Positions 49,360 through 61,154 are shown, numbered from the stretch's first letter. The stretch is DNA of 64,000 nt from Chiridota heheva (GCA_020152595.1 JAIGNY010000316.1:276501-340500); one strand, 5' to 3'. Notes: generated by a model from the sequence alone, not told the origin. Program-made: numbers and translations.

Positions 49360-51145
49360 GTTAAGTTCAAAATGCTGTAAACTGGACAGTTTGTACGTGA
49401 TTTTCCATGCTTTATAACATATTCCGTTTCATCAATGTAAGGGTCACAAATGGCTTCTTAGACCAATTGGAATATTTTCCAAGATATATACATGAAATCT
49501 AAGTAGAAATCTCTTTTTGCCAAATAAAAAAATCTCTATTACGTCAGTAATGGGAAGATATTTTACATTTGGGGGAGGGGGAGGCCATGAAAATTTTGGA
49601 AAACATTGGCAAAATTTCAAGGAACTTGAAGAAACATTTTCGAAGATGAAAGAAATTTATCCAAAATGGAGGCAAATTTTACGAAAATGAAGGAAATTTT
49701 ACCAAAATGACGGTCATTTTTCATATAAGATATAGATCTACTTGACCACTGAACTAATCCTGTAACATGGGGGAGGGGTGAAAGGGGGGGGGGGAGTCAC
49801 ATCTACATGCATGTTTTAACCCTATAAACTGATACACGCACTTTTATGGTATAGGCCTACCAAATCCCTGCTTTTGATATATGTTAATATATGTCTGTTT
49901 CTTTCGTACTATTTTCTGTAAATAGTGTAGAAATTAATCAACGGAGACATTGATCAATAAAAAAATTAATAAAAAACACAGAAAAAACTTGCGTATATCT
50001 CTAAAGCATGATAAAAAAAAAAAAATAAGCGAGGTCATGTATTGTTAGAATAGAACCACCAGACCACAGAGCAAAATAGTGACGGTGAAGTTGAATGAAA
50101 ATCAAACAATTGTTACCAACCATCCAACGGTTCTGTTGCTTAGAAACAATGTTTTTATATTCCATTCTTTTGTAGTTGAAACTATGAGAATTCTTTTTTT
50201 AAACCAACATGTTTATTTTCAAAAATGCAAAGAATCTTCAGCTGGATTTTAAAGCTATAATCCTGAAAGTCAAGAAAATACATTTCATTGTATGATATAT
50301 ATAACATAGCAAAATGTGATGGGTGCATTAATGCGCCGCGCAGTATTAGAGATTTTTCAGAAATGACGAAAAGCTAGTAGGGGGCTAATCTTTCGCGAAA
50401 TTTGCTTCTAAAGTGTGTGTGGGGGGGGGAGGAGGGGGGGGCTCGCAAAATAAAGCTTGTCGAGCAAAAGTGAGGAGATTCACAAACTAAGCTGTACAAA
50501 ATCAGCAAGCAAAAGGGAAATTCGAAAAATGCCACCTTGTCTTGCCTATATTTATAGTATACAACGTTTCCCGGTGAGCCTACCACATACTGCATAGCAG
50601 GGGCGCCGGAAGGCTTTTCAGATTGGTGGGGCAAGCTTGAAGAAAAACTTTTGAAAATTTGTATTAGAAAATGTAAACTTTCGGCTTTTGGCACTTAAAA
50701 ATTATACCAAAAATAATATTGAGAATTTTCCTTTTTTTTTTTAAAGAAAACCATGCAACGCTTCAGATAGCATATCTGCATATTGTCGTAGACTGACAAT
50801 GTCATAGTTTAACATTAACCTGAAATCAGCAGAAGTGATTAAAGATAATTTTCAATATTATACTGAATTAGAATTGTGACTTAGTATAGTAACTCTATAA
50901 TGTATTGGCAGAAATAAGGCTCAGACCAATTTGACATAGACTTTGGCAGTTTGGCAGAAATAAGGTTCAGACCAATTTGACATAGACCCTAAAACCGCTT
51001 GATGTCACTTTCACTGATTCTGCCAAATGTTGACATTCTTGAGTCATTTTCCAAACTAAATTCGTTTGCAATTTTACCAATAACCATTTACCCATAAGCT
51101 ATAACGCAATCATAATAAATAATTATGACCCAATCGCATTTTGCT
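49360..51145. other. No gene seen; small repeats
   Basis: A degenerate GAAGGAAATTTTACCAAAAT block lies at about 49600-49715 and a right end of the fold-back family (TACTTGACCACTGAACTAAT) at about 49738. A 40-bp duplication (TTGGCAGAAATAAGG and ACCAATTTGACATAGAC) lies at about 50905-50988. GGGGCGCCGGAAGGC near 50602 is an element-end-like motif. Confidence 0.5.
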
Positions 51146-51149
51146 CAAG

Positions 51150-52088
51150 CTGGACGCTCAGGCTGGACGCTCAGGCTGAACGCTCAGGCTGGACGCTCAG
51201 GCTATGCTCAGGCTGGACGCTCAGGCTGGACGCTCAGGCTGGACGCTCAGGCTGGACGCCCAGGCTGGACGCTCAGGCTGGACGCCCAGGCTGGACGCTC
51301 AGGCTGGACGCTCAGGCTGGATGCTCAGGTTGGACGCTCAGGCTGGATACTCAAGCTGAATACTCAAGCTGGATCCTCAAGCTGGATGCTCAAGCTGAAT
51401 ACTCAAGCTGAATACTCAAGCTGAATGCTCAAGCTAAATACTCAAGCTGGATACTAAAGCTGGATGCTCAAGCTGAATACTCAAACTGGATACTCAAGCT
51501 GGATGCTTAAGCTGGATACTCAAGCTGGATCTCAAGCTAGATACTCAAGCTGGATACTCATGCTGGATACTCAAGCTGGATGATCAAGCTGGATGCTCAA
51601 GCTGGATGTTCAAGCTGGATACTCAAGCTGGATACTCAAGCTAGATGCTCAAGCTGGATACTCAAGCTGGATGCTTAAGCTGAATACTCAAGCTGGATAC
51701 TCAAGCTGGATACTTAAGCTAAATACTCAAGCTGGATCTCAAGCTGAATACTCAAGCTGGATGCTTAAGCTGAAAAATCAAGCTGAATACTCAAGCTGGA
51801 TACTCAAGCTGAATACTCAAGCTGGATGCTCAAGCTGGATACTTAAGCTGGATACTCAAGCTGGATCTCAAGCTGAATACTCAAGCTGGATACTCAAGCT
51901 GGATGCTCAAGCTGAAAAATCCAGCTGAATACTCAAGCTGGATACTCAAGCTGGATACTAAAGCTGGATGCTCAAGCTGAATACCCAAGCTGGATACTCA
52001 AGTTAGATACTCAAGCTGGATACTTAAGCTGGATACTCAAGCTGGATGCTCAAGCTGAATACTCAAGCTGGATACCCAAGCTGGATAT
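51150..52088. repeat. 13-bp array with GC-rich and AT-rich domains
   Basis: Units are CAGGCTGGACGCT up to about 51350, then CAAGCTGGATACT or CAAGCTGGATGCT to the end, about 70 units in all. Open frames are artefacts of the 39-nt (3 x 13) cycle. It ends about 450 bp before the receptor's first coding exon. Confidence 0.96.
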
Positions 52089-52542
52089 ACGTCGCTAAGG
52101 GCGCCGGAACAGATTGGGCAGGTTGGGCATATGCTCCACCAATAATTTGGTCGATCATAGTGTTTTTGTATTAGTGGTGTTGTTAAGCCGGGACGTTATT
52201 AAGGCATTTGTGCGTACATATAATCACTACACTATACTGTTGTTGGGCATTTGATGGAGATTTCGTCAGATAAGACTGTTTATTTAAATAAGAATAATCC
52301 AGCAAACAAATTTATTGGGTCAAGGTCAACCCCCTCCTTCCTCCCTCCTCTTCCAACCATCCGATAGCGAAACCACTGCTTATTTGACTGAAGATTTGCT
52401 ATTCATAATATTTGACTGATGAATCAAGAAAAAAATGGGGTTGGAAGACGAAAGGGCAAGTTACAGCACTGATATAAATAAATAGATTGAATTGATATCA
52501 TGATATAAATAGATTAAATTTATATAATCTTCTTATTTTCAG
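52089..52542. other. Sequence just upstream of the receptor's first coding exon
   Basis: GGGCGCCGGAACAGATTGGG near 52098 is an element-end-like motif. The last 20 bp form the pyrimidine-rich acceptor. A promoter cannot be assigned; it should lie before an unseen upstream exon. Confidence 0.45.
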
Positions 52543-53008
52543 ATTGTAAATGGCATCACTGCGGTGGGGACTGTTGGTCGTGACTACGGCTTTCACTCTA
52601 TTTTGGACGTCAGTTTCCAATGCCCAACTAGAACCCACAACCCCAATTATACGCATCCCAGGTGATGTCGATATCATTGCATTGGTGCATTTCCGTAATG
52701 GCGGGAATGGCTTGGATTGCGGAATTTATACTCCTAGAGTTATATACGATGTGGAAGCCTTAAAATACACTCTAAACAGAATAAATGGCGCAGACGACAC
52801 GATTCTTGAAGGTGTGAAACTTGGTCTGACTATTATCGACACATGCGGGAAGACTGCAGTGGTTTTGCGTGACTTGACCGCCGTTTTGTCTGGTAATAGG
52901 CCGGATTTGCCACTAACAGGACCCACCATCGGAATTTTGGCACCAGGAGTAGGGAGGCTGACTGCGGCAGTGATTGAACAAATCTCAATACCTTATGGAA
53001 TTGTAACG
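52543..53008 (+). CDS. Class C GPCR (mGluR-like), first coding exon
   Basis: This exon encodes residues 1-153 of a receptor with a metabotropic-glutamate-receptor-like extracellular domain. Its 3' splice acceptor is a pyrimidine run ending in AG at 52541-52542. Seven untranslated bases follow, then the ATG at 52550, so at least one upstream 5'UTR exon is expected. Residues 1-25 form a signal peptide with a likely cut after SNA. Residues 38-50 match the first strand of the ligand-binding lobe. Cys57 and Cys99 are 42 apart, the same spacing as the first conserved disulfide of mGluR1. VEAL at 68-71 followed by RIN, then GVKLG and DTC, are family hallmarks. The exon ends at the donor ACG|GTGAGT in phase 0. 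The Arg that precedes VEA in glutamate receptors is Asp here. Family assignment is firm; the exact ligand class is unknown. Confidence 0.86.
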
Positions 53009-54453
53009 GTGAGTTAGCAAATTCTTGTAAGACGCAATGGGATGAAGAGGAAGAGGTGGTAAAATACCCTGAAATTTAGTTTAATCAGGCAAATTGGCGC
53101 TTCCCTGATCTATCCAATGTGGCCAGTCATTCGTGCTAGTATAAATTATCATTTAGCTCTCGCTTTCGAAATGTGTAAATGCCGACAACTATATTTCTTC
53201 AACAGAAAATTGGTAAATGGATAATACGTATACAGAGAAATTTCATTTAAAAAATCAGACATTTTACAATAAATGGCAGAATCATAATCTGCCTTACTTT
53301 TATGTTGGAAAATGATATGTATATAATAACAAAGAAACATAAATATGCAAATGTACATAAGCATTTTGTTTTACCTTTTCTCTTCTAAGGATCAAAGTGA
53401 GGCGCCTCTTTATGCGACGGCCTATAAACTATATAGCTTAGTTAGCCTCTGCCTAATTCCGGCAATGCAATGTTTACCGCCACGGTTTTGTTCCAAAGAC
53501 AATAAATATTACGATATGTCAAAAAAGCAATTCTAAATTTCCAAAAGCAACAACATCATAAACATTAAAAACTTCCATGATTTAGAATCATTCGATCAGG
53601 GAATATCTCCCCTGACCCGCTTTTAGTTACCCGGGTTCATCCCATCGGGCAGAACTTGCCGCTGCCCCTGCTAACGCGAAAACAAAAAAACTGTTTCTCA
53701 TTCCGCCCTAGTCTTACCCATAACAAGAAAGAAAGAAACAACGAAAGTTGAAAGGTACACGGACAATTAGATATTTTTTTTTATCAAATTGTTAGCATGT
53801 GCAAGAGTGATCCGTATGAACAGGAATACAGCTAGAACTGTTTATAAAGAATTTCTTTATTTTTCTTCCCAAAATTTCATTTATCAAAGGTTCTCAAATT
53901 GCGTTCTACTGCTAAATATTGGTCAAGGTTATAATAATATCTAATTTCCTGTTCACTACAACCAACTTCTCCCATTCTTGATATTTAGATCAAGGATTAA
54001 AACACAATAGGCCTCAATTAACATACGCAATTTTCTAGTTGCCATGTTTTGATCACAAAATATTGTACAACTTATGCTAATAGGTGTATAAGTTTGAAAA
54101 TGTTGTAAAAGATGCTGTAAAAGATCGTTGTGCATGTAGAAATTTTGTGGTCGCCTGCTTCGCAGCCGAAGGATGATGATGATGATGATGATGGTGACGA
54201 CGACGACGAACGACGACGATGATGATGATGATGATGAGGAGGAGGGGAGATGATGATGCTGTAAAATGAATACCTTTTAACTGATTTTGATGGAACTTTT
54301 TGCTGTCGAGATTATTTTAGCATATCTTTATCAAATTAAATTCAAGATCTTGCTACCTGTGCATATGTCTATAAACGAGTCAATTGTAAAATACCCTTCG
54401 CTTTGTTTACATGCACATACATATTTCTTTCTGTTTTATCTTTTGTTTGACAG
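53009..54453 (+). other. Intron 1 of the mGluR-like gene
   Basis: This 1,445-bp phase-0 intron contains no convincing mobile element. A trinucleotide tract of GAT then GAC units lies at about 54173-54240. The rest is AT-rich sequence without recognised features. Confidence 0.75.
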
Positions 54454-55308
54454 ATAACATACCTACCTACAGATGAATCGTATCTTATGTCTGGTCCAGA
54501 TCAAGAAAGATTGGTGATCCAGTTACCAGCTGGTAATGATATTTTCCCCAGAAAAGACGACCTTCTTCCTGACGATGTGCTCGCTACAATGACACCAGAA
54601 AATGATAATGTATGGAGTAAAAATAATACTGATAATATCATGACAGCTACAACTTACTTAAATTTCACCACTGCTTTGTCTGGAATTAGTACTAATTCGG
54701 TCAATAGTAGTAATGCGGTTACTAGCACAAATGCGATTACTAGCACAAATGCAGTTACCGCGGTCAAATCCAACGTGGCCTACGGTAACCGAGCAATGTT
54801 TTCAGGGGCTCCTGGACGCAACATTTTAACCGCATCTTATCCCATTTCCTATGAGCCAGAGGCTATTATCGACTTATTAATTATAAATAAATGGTATCAC
54901 ATTGGAATCATTTATGACGAATATAGCCGGGGACCGTCACAGCTTGCAGCATTCTTAGAAAAAGTGGCCAACACAGGTATCTGCGTCGGATTTCAAGAAA
55001 AGCTCTCGGTTGGCCTCGACCAGGAAAAGTCAGACAACCTAACCCGCGACCTCCGTGGCAAGGATAATGGTGTGCGCGTAATAGTAACTTTTATCTCTAC
55101 TTCCGAGGTACCATTTCTTTTGAGGTCTCAAGCAATATTTCAAACGCAGTATATATGGGTGGGGAATGTTATGTGGATGAGTGCTTTAAACTCGGAAATC
55201 TATCGGGAAATACCGGAGCAGGTGAAGAATGTCGTAGTGGTGGCAGAGGATCTCAAAGAAGAGAGGTTCGTCAACTTTAAGACTTACCTGAACGAGACTA
55301 GTACCGAG
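54454..55308 (+). CDS. Class C GPCR (mGluR-like), second coding exon
   Basis: The exon follows a TTTGTTTGACAG acceptor and ends at GAG|GTAAGT. It is 855 nt, phase 0 at both ends, and gives residues 154-438. After ITYLPT the frame enters an acidic, Asn/Thr/Ser-rich stretch of roughly 90 residues more than mGluRs have here, containing an imperfect STNAVT/STNAIT repeat. The lobe fold resumes at ILTASYP. KWYHIGIIYDEY matches the second-lobe strand that reads NWTYVSTV...DYG in mGluRs. VRVIVTFIS and YIWVGN match later core strands. Several N-glycosylation sequons are visible, consistent with an extracellular domain. The Asp of the mGluR SDGW motif is absent (GNVMW). No stop codon interrupts the exon. 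The insert could be a poorly defined alternative exon part, but no internal splice sites stand out. Confidence 0.85.
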
Positions 55309-55439
55309 GTAAGTCATTCCCTGACTAAGCAATCATAAATCTTAATTTATGGATCGCTGAGGTTTTCTTACTTTTAGGGATTCTATAGAACAAAGGATAA
55401 TCCAAGAATTTTAACCACAGTTTGTATTCTCCAATTGAG

Positions 55440-56370
55440 GATCATTTAATAATTAATTCAGTGGTCAAGCAATTTATCTTATATGAAAGCGGACTTTAAC
55501 TGTTTAATGCAAACAAAAGGGTGAAGACCGAAACTACTTCAATGTCTTATTCCGTTAAAGAGATATTTAAGTTCTGTCTCATCTGTGTTAATGACTAACG
55601 TAGTAAATCTACTGTAGAAAGCTGACGCCCTAATATTACATTTGTAACACTTGTTAAAGCGTTTTGAAGAAGAAAAAAAAGATCTAATTTTTTTAGTATT
55701 TGAATTGTTTCCCTCAAACATTCTTCGGGTTGCACATTATACTTACTAAATTCTGTTTTACTTCTTTTCTGACATATCCAATGGTATTTAAGCCATAAAA
55801 TTTCAGGAAAATATGTGTTAGATTACATATCTGGATATTTCAAATAATCTGCGGTTGTGACATCACAACTAGTCTGATGTCAGTCGTTTAATGATACAGA
55901 ACTTTAAACTTAAATATCTCCTTAAGGAAATAAGATTTTTGAATGCTTTCTTTCACCCATAAGTGTAGGACTTGGGGAAGGATGCCCCCACGCATTGCTG
56001 AAAAGTGCCCCTTTTGAAAATGAAAAGTGCCCCTCAATTACTGTCCCAACAGTAGGAAACTGGCAACATTTGTCAGTCCCATGCACGGGAGGAATGTGCC
56101 CCTATTGGAAAAGTGCCCCTTTCTAAAACTGATGTACCCCTTTAACTTTACTTTGTTGGTTTTGGGCTCACTTATTCTATCTACAGATTGGGATGGGAAC
56201 ATTATGACTTGAAAAAGTTCCCCCCAAGAGGTCGTGCTCCCCACATTCGACATTTTGAAAGCTTCCTCCACTCCTGCTTTCACCATTTTCTTTCTTTTGA
56301 AGTCATCTTTAACAGTTGAACTATTTAATATAAGATGAATTTGCTTGACCACTGAACTAATCCTTGAGTA
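55440..56370 (+). mobile_element. Fold-back repeat in intron 2, with nested insertion
   Basis: The left arm starts near 55440 (AATTCAGTGGTCAAGCAATT), and the right arm ends with TTGCTTGACCACTGAACTAA then TCCTTG near 56365. The inner parts (GAGATATTTAAGTTCTGTCT and, opposite, AACTTAAATATCTCCTTAAG) are complementary. The element is split by the hAT-like copy at 55958-56276. Confidence 0.8.
55958..56276 (+). mobile_element. hAT-like small DNA element, copy 2, nested
   Basis: Starts CATAAGTGTAGGACTTGGGG; from the right, CAGGAGTGGAGGAAGC. Exact 8-bp duplications CTTTCACC lie at 55950-55957 and 56277-56284. The body matches 41251-41588 (AATGAAAAGTGCCCCTCAAT, GATTGGGATGGGAACAT). It lies inside a fold-back repeat and is therefore younger than it. 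Confidence 0.88.
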
Positions 56371-56619
56371 TTGATCAACAATGTTACTCTTTTATACAAC
56401 AGTTACCAGGTTACATCTATTCAAGATGCAATTAATTATAAATAATTGGGTTGCAGTTTCCCTGCCAAAAAATAATCATTCCATACTACATTCTAACGTC
56501 AAGAGAATGAATTTTTAAACTCATCAGCTGATTTCGTGAGTGGCTCATCGATAAATTCTGAGACTAGGCAGAAAAGCGATGAAATTTTCTGTCTTTCAGT
56601 CTTGGTTATTAATGGGTTT

Positions 56620-57340
56620 GCAAGTTAAATGATTAGCTCAGTGGTCAAGGAAGTCCATCTTCTTATATGAAATAGGACTTCAAAAGAACAAAATGGTGAA
56701 GAAAGCATTCAAAATTCTTATTCTGTTATGATAAGGAAATATCTAAGTTTTGGGTTTGGTGTCATTTGTGTATAACAACTGAAATCAGACTAGTTGTGAC
56801 GTCACATCCTCAGATTCCTCAAATTATTTATGTATTCTATCACATTTTGTCCTACGATTTTGTGGCTTTAAAACCATGGGATATGTCAAAAAAACTAGTA
56901 AAACTTGATCTATGAAGGGTGTTTATAATATACCACCTAAAGAAAAATTAGGGAAATAATTTAAATAGTGAAAAAATTCAAAAAACTTTCTTTAAACTAC
57001 ATTAACAATTGTTAAGAATGTGAGAATGAGTACGCCAACTTTCCATGGTAGACATACTACATTAGTCATTTCAACACAGATGAGACAGAGCTTTAAACTT
57101 GAATATCTCCTTGGTGGAATCAGATCTTTGAATGCTTCGAAGATGAACTTGCATGACCTTTGAACTAATCCTCTTATGTAAAGTAGCATTGGTTATGTTT
57201 TTGAAAGAAGCAAATAATTAGTTTTGAAAAGTATTTAACAATTTTTAACAATTCTATAATTGTTTAGCAGTGAAAAGGGTGGTTGTGTATAGTAGCTTTC
57301 AGTGTGTTCTCGGTTGAATGTGTTTGATTGTAGAAATTTT
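56620..57340 (+). repeat. Fold-back repeat, full copy in intron 2
   Basis: Left arm TTAGCTCAGTGGTCAAGGAA to GAAATATCTAAGTTT; middle TTGTGACGTCACATCCTCAG; right arm GACAGAGCTTTAAACTTGAA to CTTTGAACTAATCCTC. Homology to 38050-38755 includes the 3' flank to about 57335. Confidence 0.82.
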
Positions 57341-57845
57341 GCTTCCGTAGTAAGGAGATATTCAAATTTAAAAATCTGTCTCATTTGTGTAGAAACGACT
57401 GAAATCAGACTAGTTGTGACGTCACAGCCTCAGATTCCTCAAAATCTTGATGTATTGTAACATATTTTTTCCTCCGATTTTGTGGCTTAAAAACCATTGT
57501 TTATGTCTGGAAAGTAGTAAAACAGAATCTAGTAATGGTAATTATCATTTTACCACCTGAAAAAAGTTCGAGGAAAAATTATTCAAATACCTCAAAATTT
57601 AAATAGATTTTCTTTAATATGCATTAACAATTGTGAAGAATGTGAGGATTAGGGCTCCCAGCCTTATTCCATAGTAGACTTACTACACCAGTCATTTCTA
57701 CTAAAATTAGACCGAGAAACTTGAATATCTCCGTGATGAAATAAGATTTTTGAATGCTTTCTCCACCATGTTGTTTCTTTAGAAGTTATATTTCATATAA
57801 GACTGTAAGATAAACAGGCTTGACCACTGAACTAATCCCTTAACA
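57341..57845 (+). repeat. Fold-back repeat, third copy in intron 2
   Basis: It begins inside the left arm (GGAGATATTCAAATTT, TCTGTCTCATTTGTGTAGAA), runs through TTGTGACGTCACAGCCTCAG and closes with GGCTTGACCACTGAACTAAT. It abuts the previous copy. Confidence 0.78.
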
Positions 57846-58270
57846 AACAAAACGAAAGCATACATTTTAATTGTCTAAAGTGGAGTTTTTTCAATATTTG
57901 GAAGGTTGGTAAATTCTTCGATCACCTTAGTCGTTGTATTATGATTTAGTTAACCCGCTCAAAGTTTAAGATGGAGTGAAAAGTAATAATCTTAGACTAA
58001 AAGTATTTGCGAAAATGTTGTCAAAAAACTGAAAATGGATGTTAAATTTGTCTGCAGAGCTAGCAAAAAAGATGGAAAAAACCTACTTGCCTCAAAAACT
58101 CAGAACTTTTAACAAATTTTCCTCTTTACCTTATTTTATTTTTGGGGCGTCATACTCTCTCTGGCTACACCCATGCCCCGTATGGTGGAGTGGTTGTACC
58201 CCTTTTCAACGCAAGCAAAGCATGACTATTTAAAGCATTTAAAATTTTCTTATTCTTATATTTGTTATAG

Positions 58271-58615
58271 GACTTGAAGGAAAATAACCCTTGGATTGAA
58301 ATAATTATTGGAAATGAAACAAGGATAAACGTTGGACCGCCAATAGTCTTCTACACCGAAGGATACATGCGTGGTATAGCTCTCTTTGCAAGCGGGGCAC
58401 AATATCTCAAAGTTGAAAAGTGCGGCGGTTCCGGTCAAGGGCTTTGTAGCGAATTCTGGGACATTCCTTATAGCGACATATATGATGCATGTACATTCGC
58501 TTTGCTGGAGAGTGGAGAAGATTATCTAAGAGATACTGTGCCTTTCAGCCCCGATCGAAGAGACAGAGATAAGAAAGTATTTCGAGTTTACACATTTGAC
58601 GGGCAGTTCAAAGAG
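58271..58615 (+). CDS. Class C GPCR (mGluR-like), third coding exon
   Basis: The exon lies after a TTTGTTATAG acceptor, ends at GAG|GTAATA, is 345 nt and phase 0 at both ends, and gives residues 439-553. DLKENNPWIEIIIGN corresponds to the NPWF..FWE segment of mGluR ligand domains. IYDACTFALLESG corresponds to the helix that reads VINAIYAMAHGL. KVFRVYTFDGQF resembles the terminal strands just before the domain ends. The Lys that contacts glutamate just before that helix is Pro here. The gene must continue to the Cys-rich linker and seven-helix domain, but I found no further exon before the window end. The donor GTAATA is weaker than the first two. The next intron is at least 5.4 kb and filled with transposon debris. 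Confidence 0.82.
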
Positions 58616-59320
58616 GTAATATTATCATTATACCGAATAAAATTATTTTGAGTTTTAAAGTTATATTCCTGTGTTCAAAGATGGGTATTCCATCCTGATA
58701 ATAGAGAACTAGGGCGTATCCAGGACTTTGAATAAGAAAAAAGAGAGGGCGACCCACCGGCCCCGCAGGTTCCACCCTTGAAGGACAATTAAGGAAAATC
58801 GATGTTGAAAAGACTAATTTAATAATTTGTTCCGTTCAGAAGACATGGTAAAATGTAAGTTGCGACAATTTTTTAGGAAAACGACTGGTATACAAAGTTT
58901 ATTGTAAGAGAGTGACGTCACATTCTTACTTTCTTAACAATTATTAATGTATTGTTTCGAATACTTGTCTCACTAATTGAAAATACTTTTTTAAATACTT
59001 TTTTAAATTTTCATCAGGTGGTAAATCACAATCACATATATTCGACTCAATTTGAATAACCTAATTATTCGATTTAAGTCACGAAAACAAATTTTCGTTA
59101 GAAGAACAGAATTCTAAAGGAATGCGAAGATTGTGATGATACAACTACCTTCATTTCAGTTGTGTCTCCACAACTTACTTTAACGTTTTAATACTTTATT
59201 TTATTTTAGATTAAACATGAGTTTCCCCTTTACTTTGTTTTCTCCTAGTAAGATTGTTAACACTTTCTTCATCATTTAGTTTCACTTATTGTCCTCTTTT
59301 CGTTGTCTTCTTTTTTTAAA
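58616..59320. other. Start of intron 3 of the receptor gene
   Basis: AT-rich sequence with no recognised repeat; no following exon was found in the window. Confidence 0.5.
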
Positions 59321-59321
59321 G

Positions 59322-59560
59322 GATCACTTCAGTGGTCAAGCAAGTTTATCTAATGTGACAAAGATTTTAAAGAAAACAAAATGGTGAATAAAGTCTTCAA
59401 AAATATCATTCCCTTAAGGAGATATTTAAGGTTAAAGCTCTGTCTTGTCTGAGTAAAATACGAATCGTGTATATCTACAATTAAAGGTTGGCGCCCTGAT
59501 CATCACATTCTTTACAATTGTTAATGTATTTTAAAGATTTTTTTTTTTTTTAGTATTTGA
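59322..59560 (+). repeat. Fold-back repeat, left half
   Basis: AAGGATCACTTCAGTGGTCA, AACAAAATGGTGAATAAAGT and AGGAGATATTTAAGG match the left arm; TTGGCGCCCTGATCATCACA is the same inner block as at 31045. Confidence 0.72.
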
Positions 59561-59704
59561 ATTTCGTTCCATCCCAAACCTATCCAGCTGTTTAATTTTT
59601 TAATTGAATGTTCACGTAAATTCACATTTATATGATCTGGCGATAGGGGACTATCAAAGAAACAAATTGGTGAAAAACCATATTGATGTCTTATATTCCG
59701 TGTA

Positions 59705-61145
59705 CCTATCTATATGGAACGCTCCCCCCTCAGACCCAGGCTAGTCTATGGCCATTTTAATCTTCGCCTCCGCCCGCGAAATTTACTTGAAACACGTGGA
59801 GGTCACTGAGAACACTGCCCTAAGGCTTTGCCTTGGTGCCACTCACACCTCTCCTATCACCAGTCTCCACGTCAAAGCCAACGAACTCCTCTTCAACCTC
59901 CGGTACACGAAGGCCGGCCTCTTTTTTGCTCTCCGCATCCTCACCGATCCACGAAACCCTTGCTTCCATTCCATCCGATCTCCCCCTTCACCAACCTTTT
60001 CAATCTCAACAAATCCATCCCCCAAACATTCGGGATCCGAATGCACTCCCACTTCTCCAAAGCCAACATCAACATTTTCTCGATTGCCAGACACACCATC
60101 CCACCTACACCCACCTGGACTATTCACCCTTAAGGTTTACCGTGGTCTTTCTTCCTTTACGAAAGCTCTCCACAATCCAGCCTTCTTCCACTCGAAACAC
60201 TGTCAAGTCAGTAGACATTTCCACGACTACTCCTTCCTCTTCACTGACTGCTCCACACGGACGGCTCCTCTGCAGCCGCCACCGTCTGTCCCGGTCTTAC
60301 CCTCTCCTCAAGGTTACCCGACGGCACCTCTATCTACTCTGCCGAAGCAAATGCCATCCTCCTAGTTTTAAACTTGATAGAACTCTCTTTCTGCCCACGT
60401 TTCATTATCTTCTCTAACTCGTCCTCACTGACATCCTCAGAATACTCTGGCTCAAGTCTCTCATTCTACAAATCCTCAACAAACTCCACACTCTTTTCTC
60501 CCTAGGAAAGAAAATTATCCTTTTTCTGGATTCCCAGCCACGTCGGCATCCCTGGCAACGAGAGAGCAGACAGAGCCGCCGTCAAAGCTCTGTCAAATAA
60601 CATCTCTCCTTTTCCTATTCCACATTCAGACCCCGTCTCTCCATCTCCAACTACATCAACAAAACCTGGCAAAACTCCTGAAATCACAAAACCAGTAATA
60701 AACTTCACACCATCAAACCCAAAGTCGGGATCAACACTCCTCTGCATAGTCGCAACCGCAGAGAAGACATCGTTGCCACCCGCATCCGCCTCGGTCATTC
60801 CTCTCTTACTCACTCTTATCTCTTATCCGGCTCCCCTGCCCCTCTTTGTCCCACTTGCAACATCGATCTCTCCATCACGCATGTTTTCTTAACCTATTCC
60901 CTATACCAGAACTCCAGATCTTTTCTCTCCTCAATTACGGACCTATTCGAAAACGGACCTAGTCTACACCTAACCTTACACACCCCTTTCTTTTCACCCA
61001 ATTTTTTCTCCCACTTTCAACCTTTTCTCTTTATCTCCTTTACAAACCTTTCATCTCCTCATTATCCTAACTCTTACACCATTAATTATTAACACCCTCT
61101 TGGCACATTTGACTCTGACTGAATGTTAAACATCAACAAACCAAA
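59705..61145 (+). pseudogene. RNase H-type LINE, longest copy, broken
   Basis: The + frames read ENTALRLCLGATHTSPITSL (post-RT region), then RNase H pieces: an FTD..HTDGSSAAATVC strand pair across a frameshift, PDGTSIYSAEANAILLVLNL, and FWIPSHVGIPGNERADRAAV (about 60523-60582). The C-terminal RLGHSSLTHSYLLSGSPAPL, CPTCNIDLSITHVF and the shared tail at 61091 follow. An RNase H domain points to the I-group of non-LTR retrotransposons. At least three frame changes and a missing catalytic RT core make it non-functional. Two truncated relatives are at 4490 and 21310, a diverged one at 31440. It lies in the receptor's intron 3 in the same orientation. Confidence 0.85.
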
Positions 61146-61154
61146 CCATGGAAC

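Larger units (their letters stand above)
55309..58270 (+). other. Intron 2 of the mGluR-like gene, packed with repeats
   Basis: This phase-0 intron of about 3 kb is mostly three consecutive copies of a fold-back repeat (about 55440-56370, 56620-57340, 57345-57845), the first carrying a nested hAT-like element. The last 430 bp before the acceptor show nothing recognisable. Confidence 0.75.

Noticed and set aside
51125-51928. AGRSGWTLRLDAQ-repeat protein like a surface antigen
   Set aside because: A 13-bp repeat read over 39 nt; it has no signal peptide or unique domain and degenerates out of frame.
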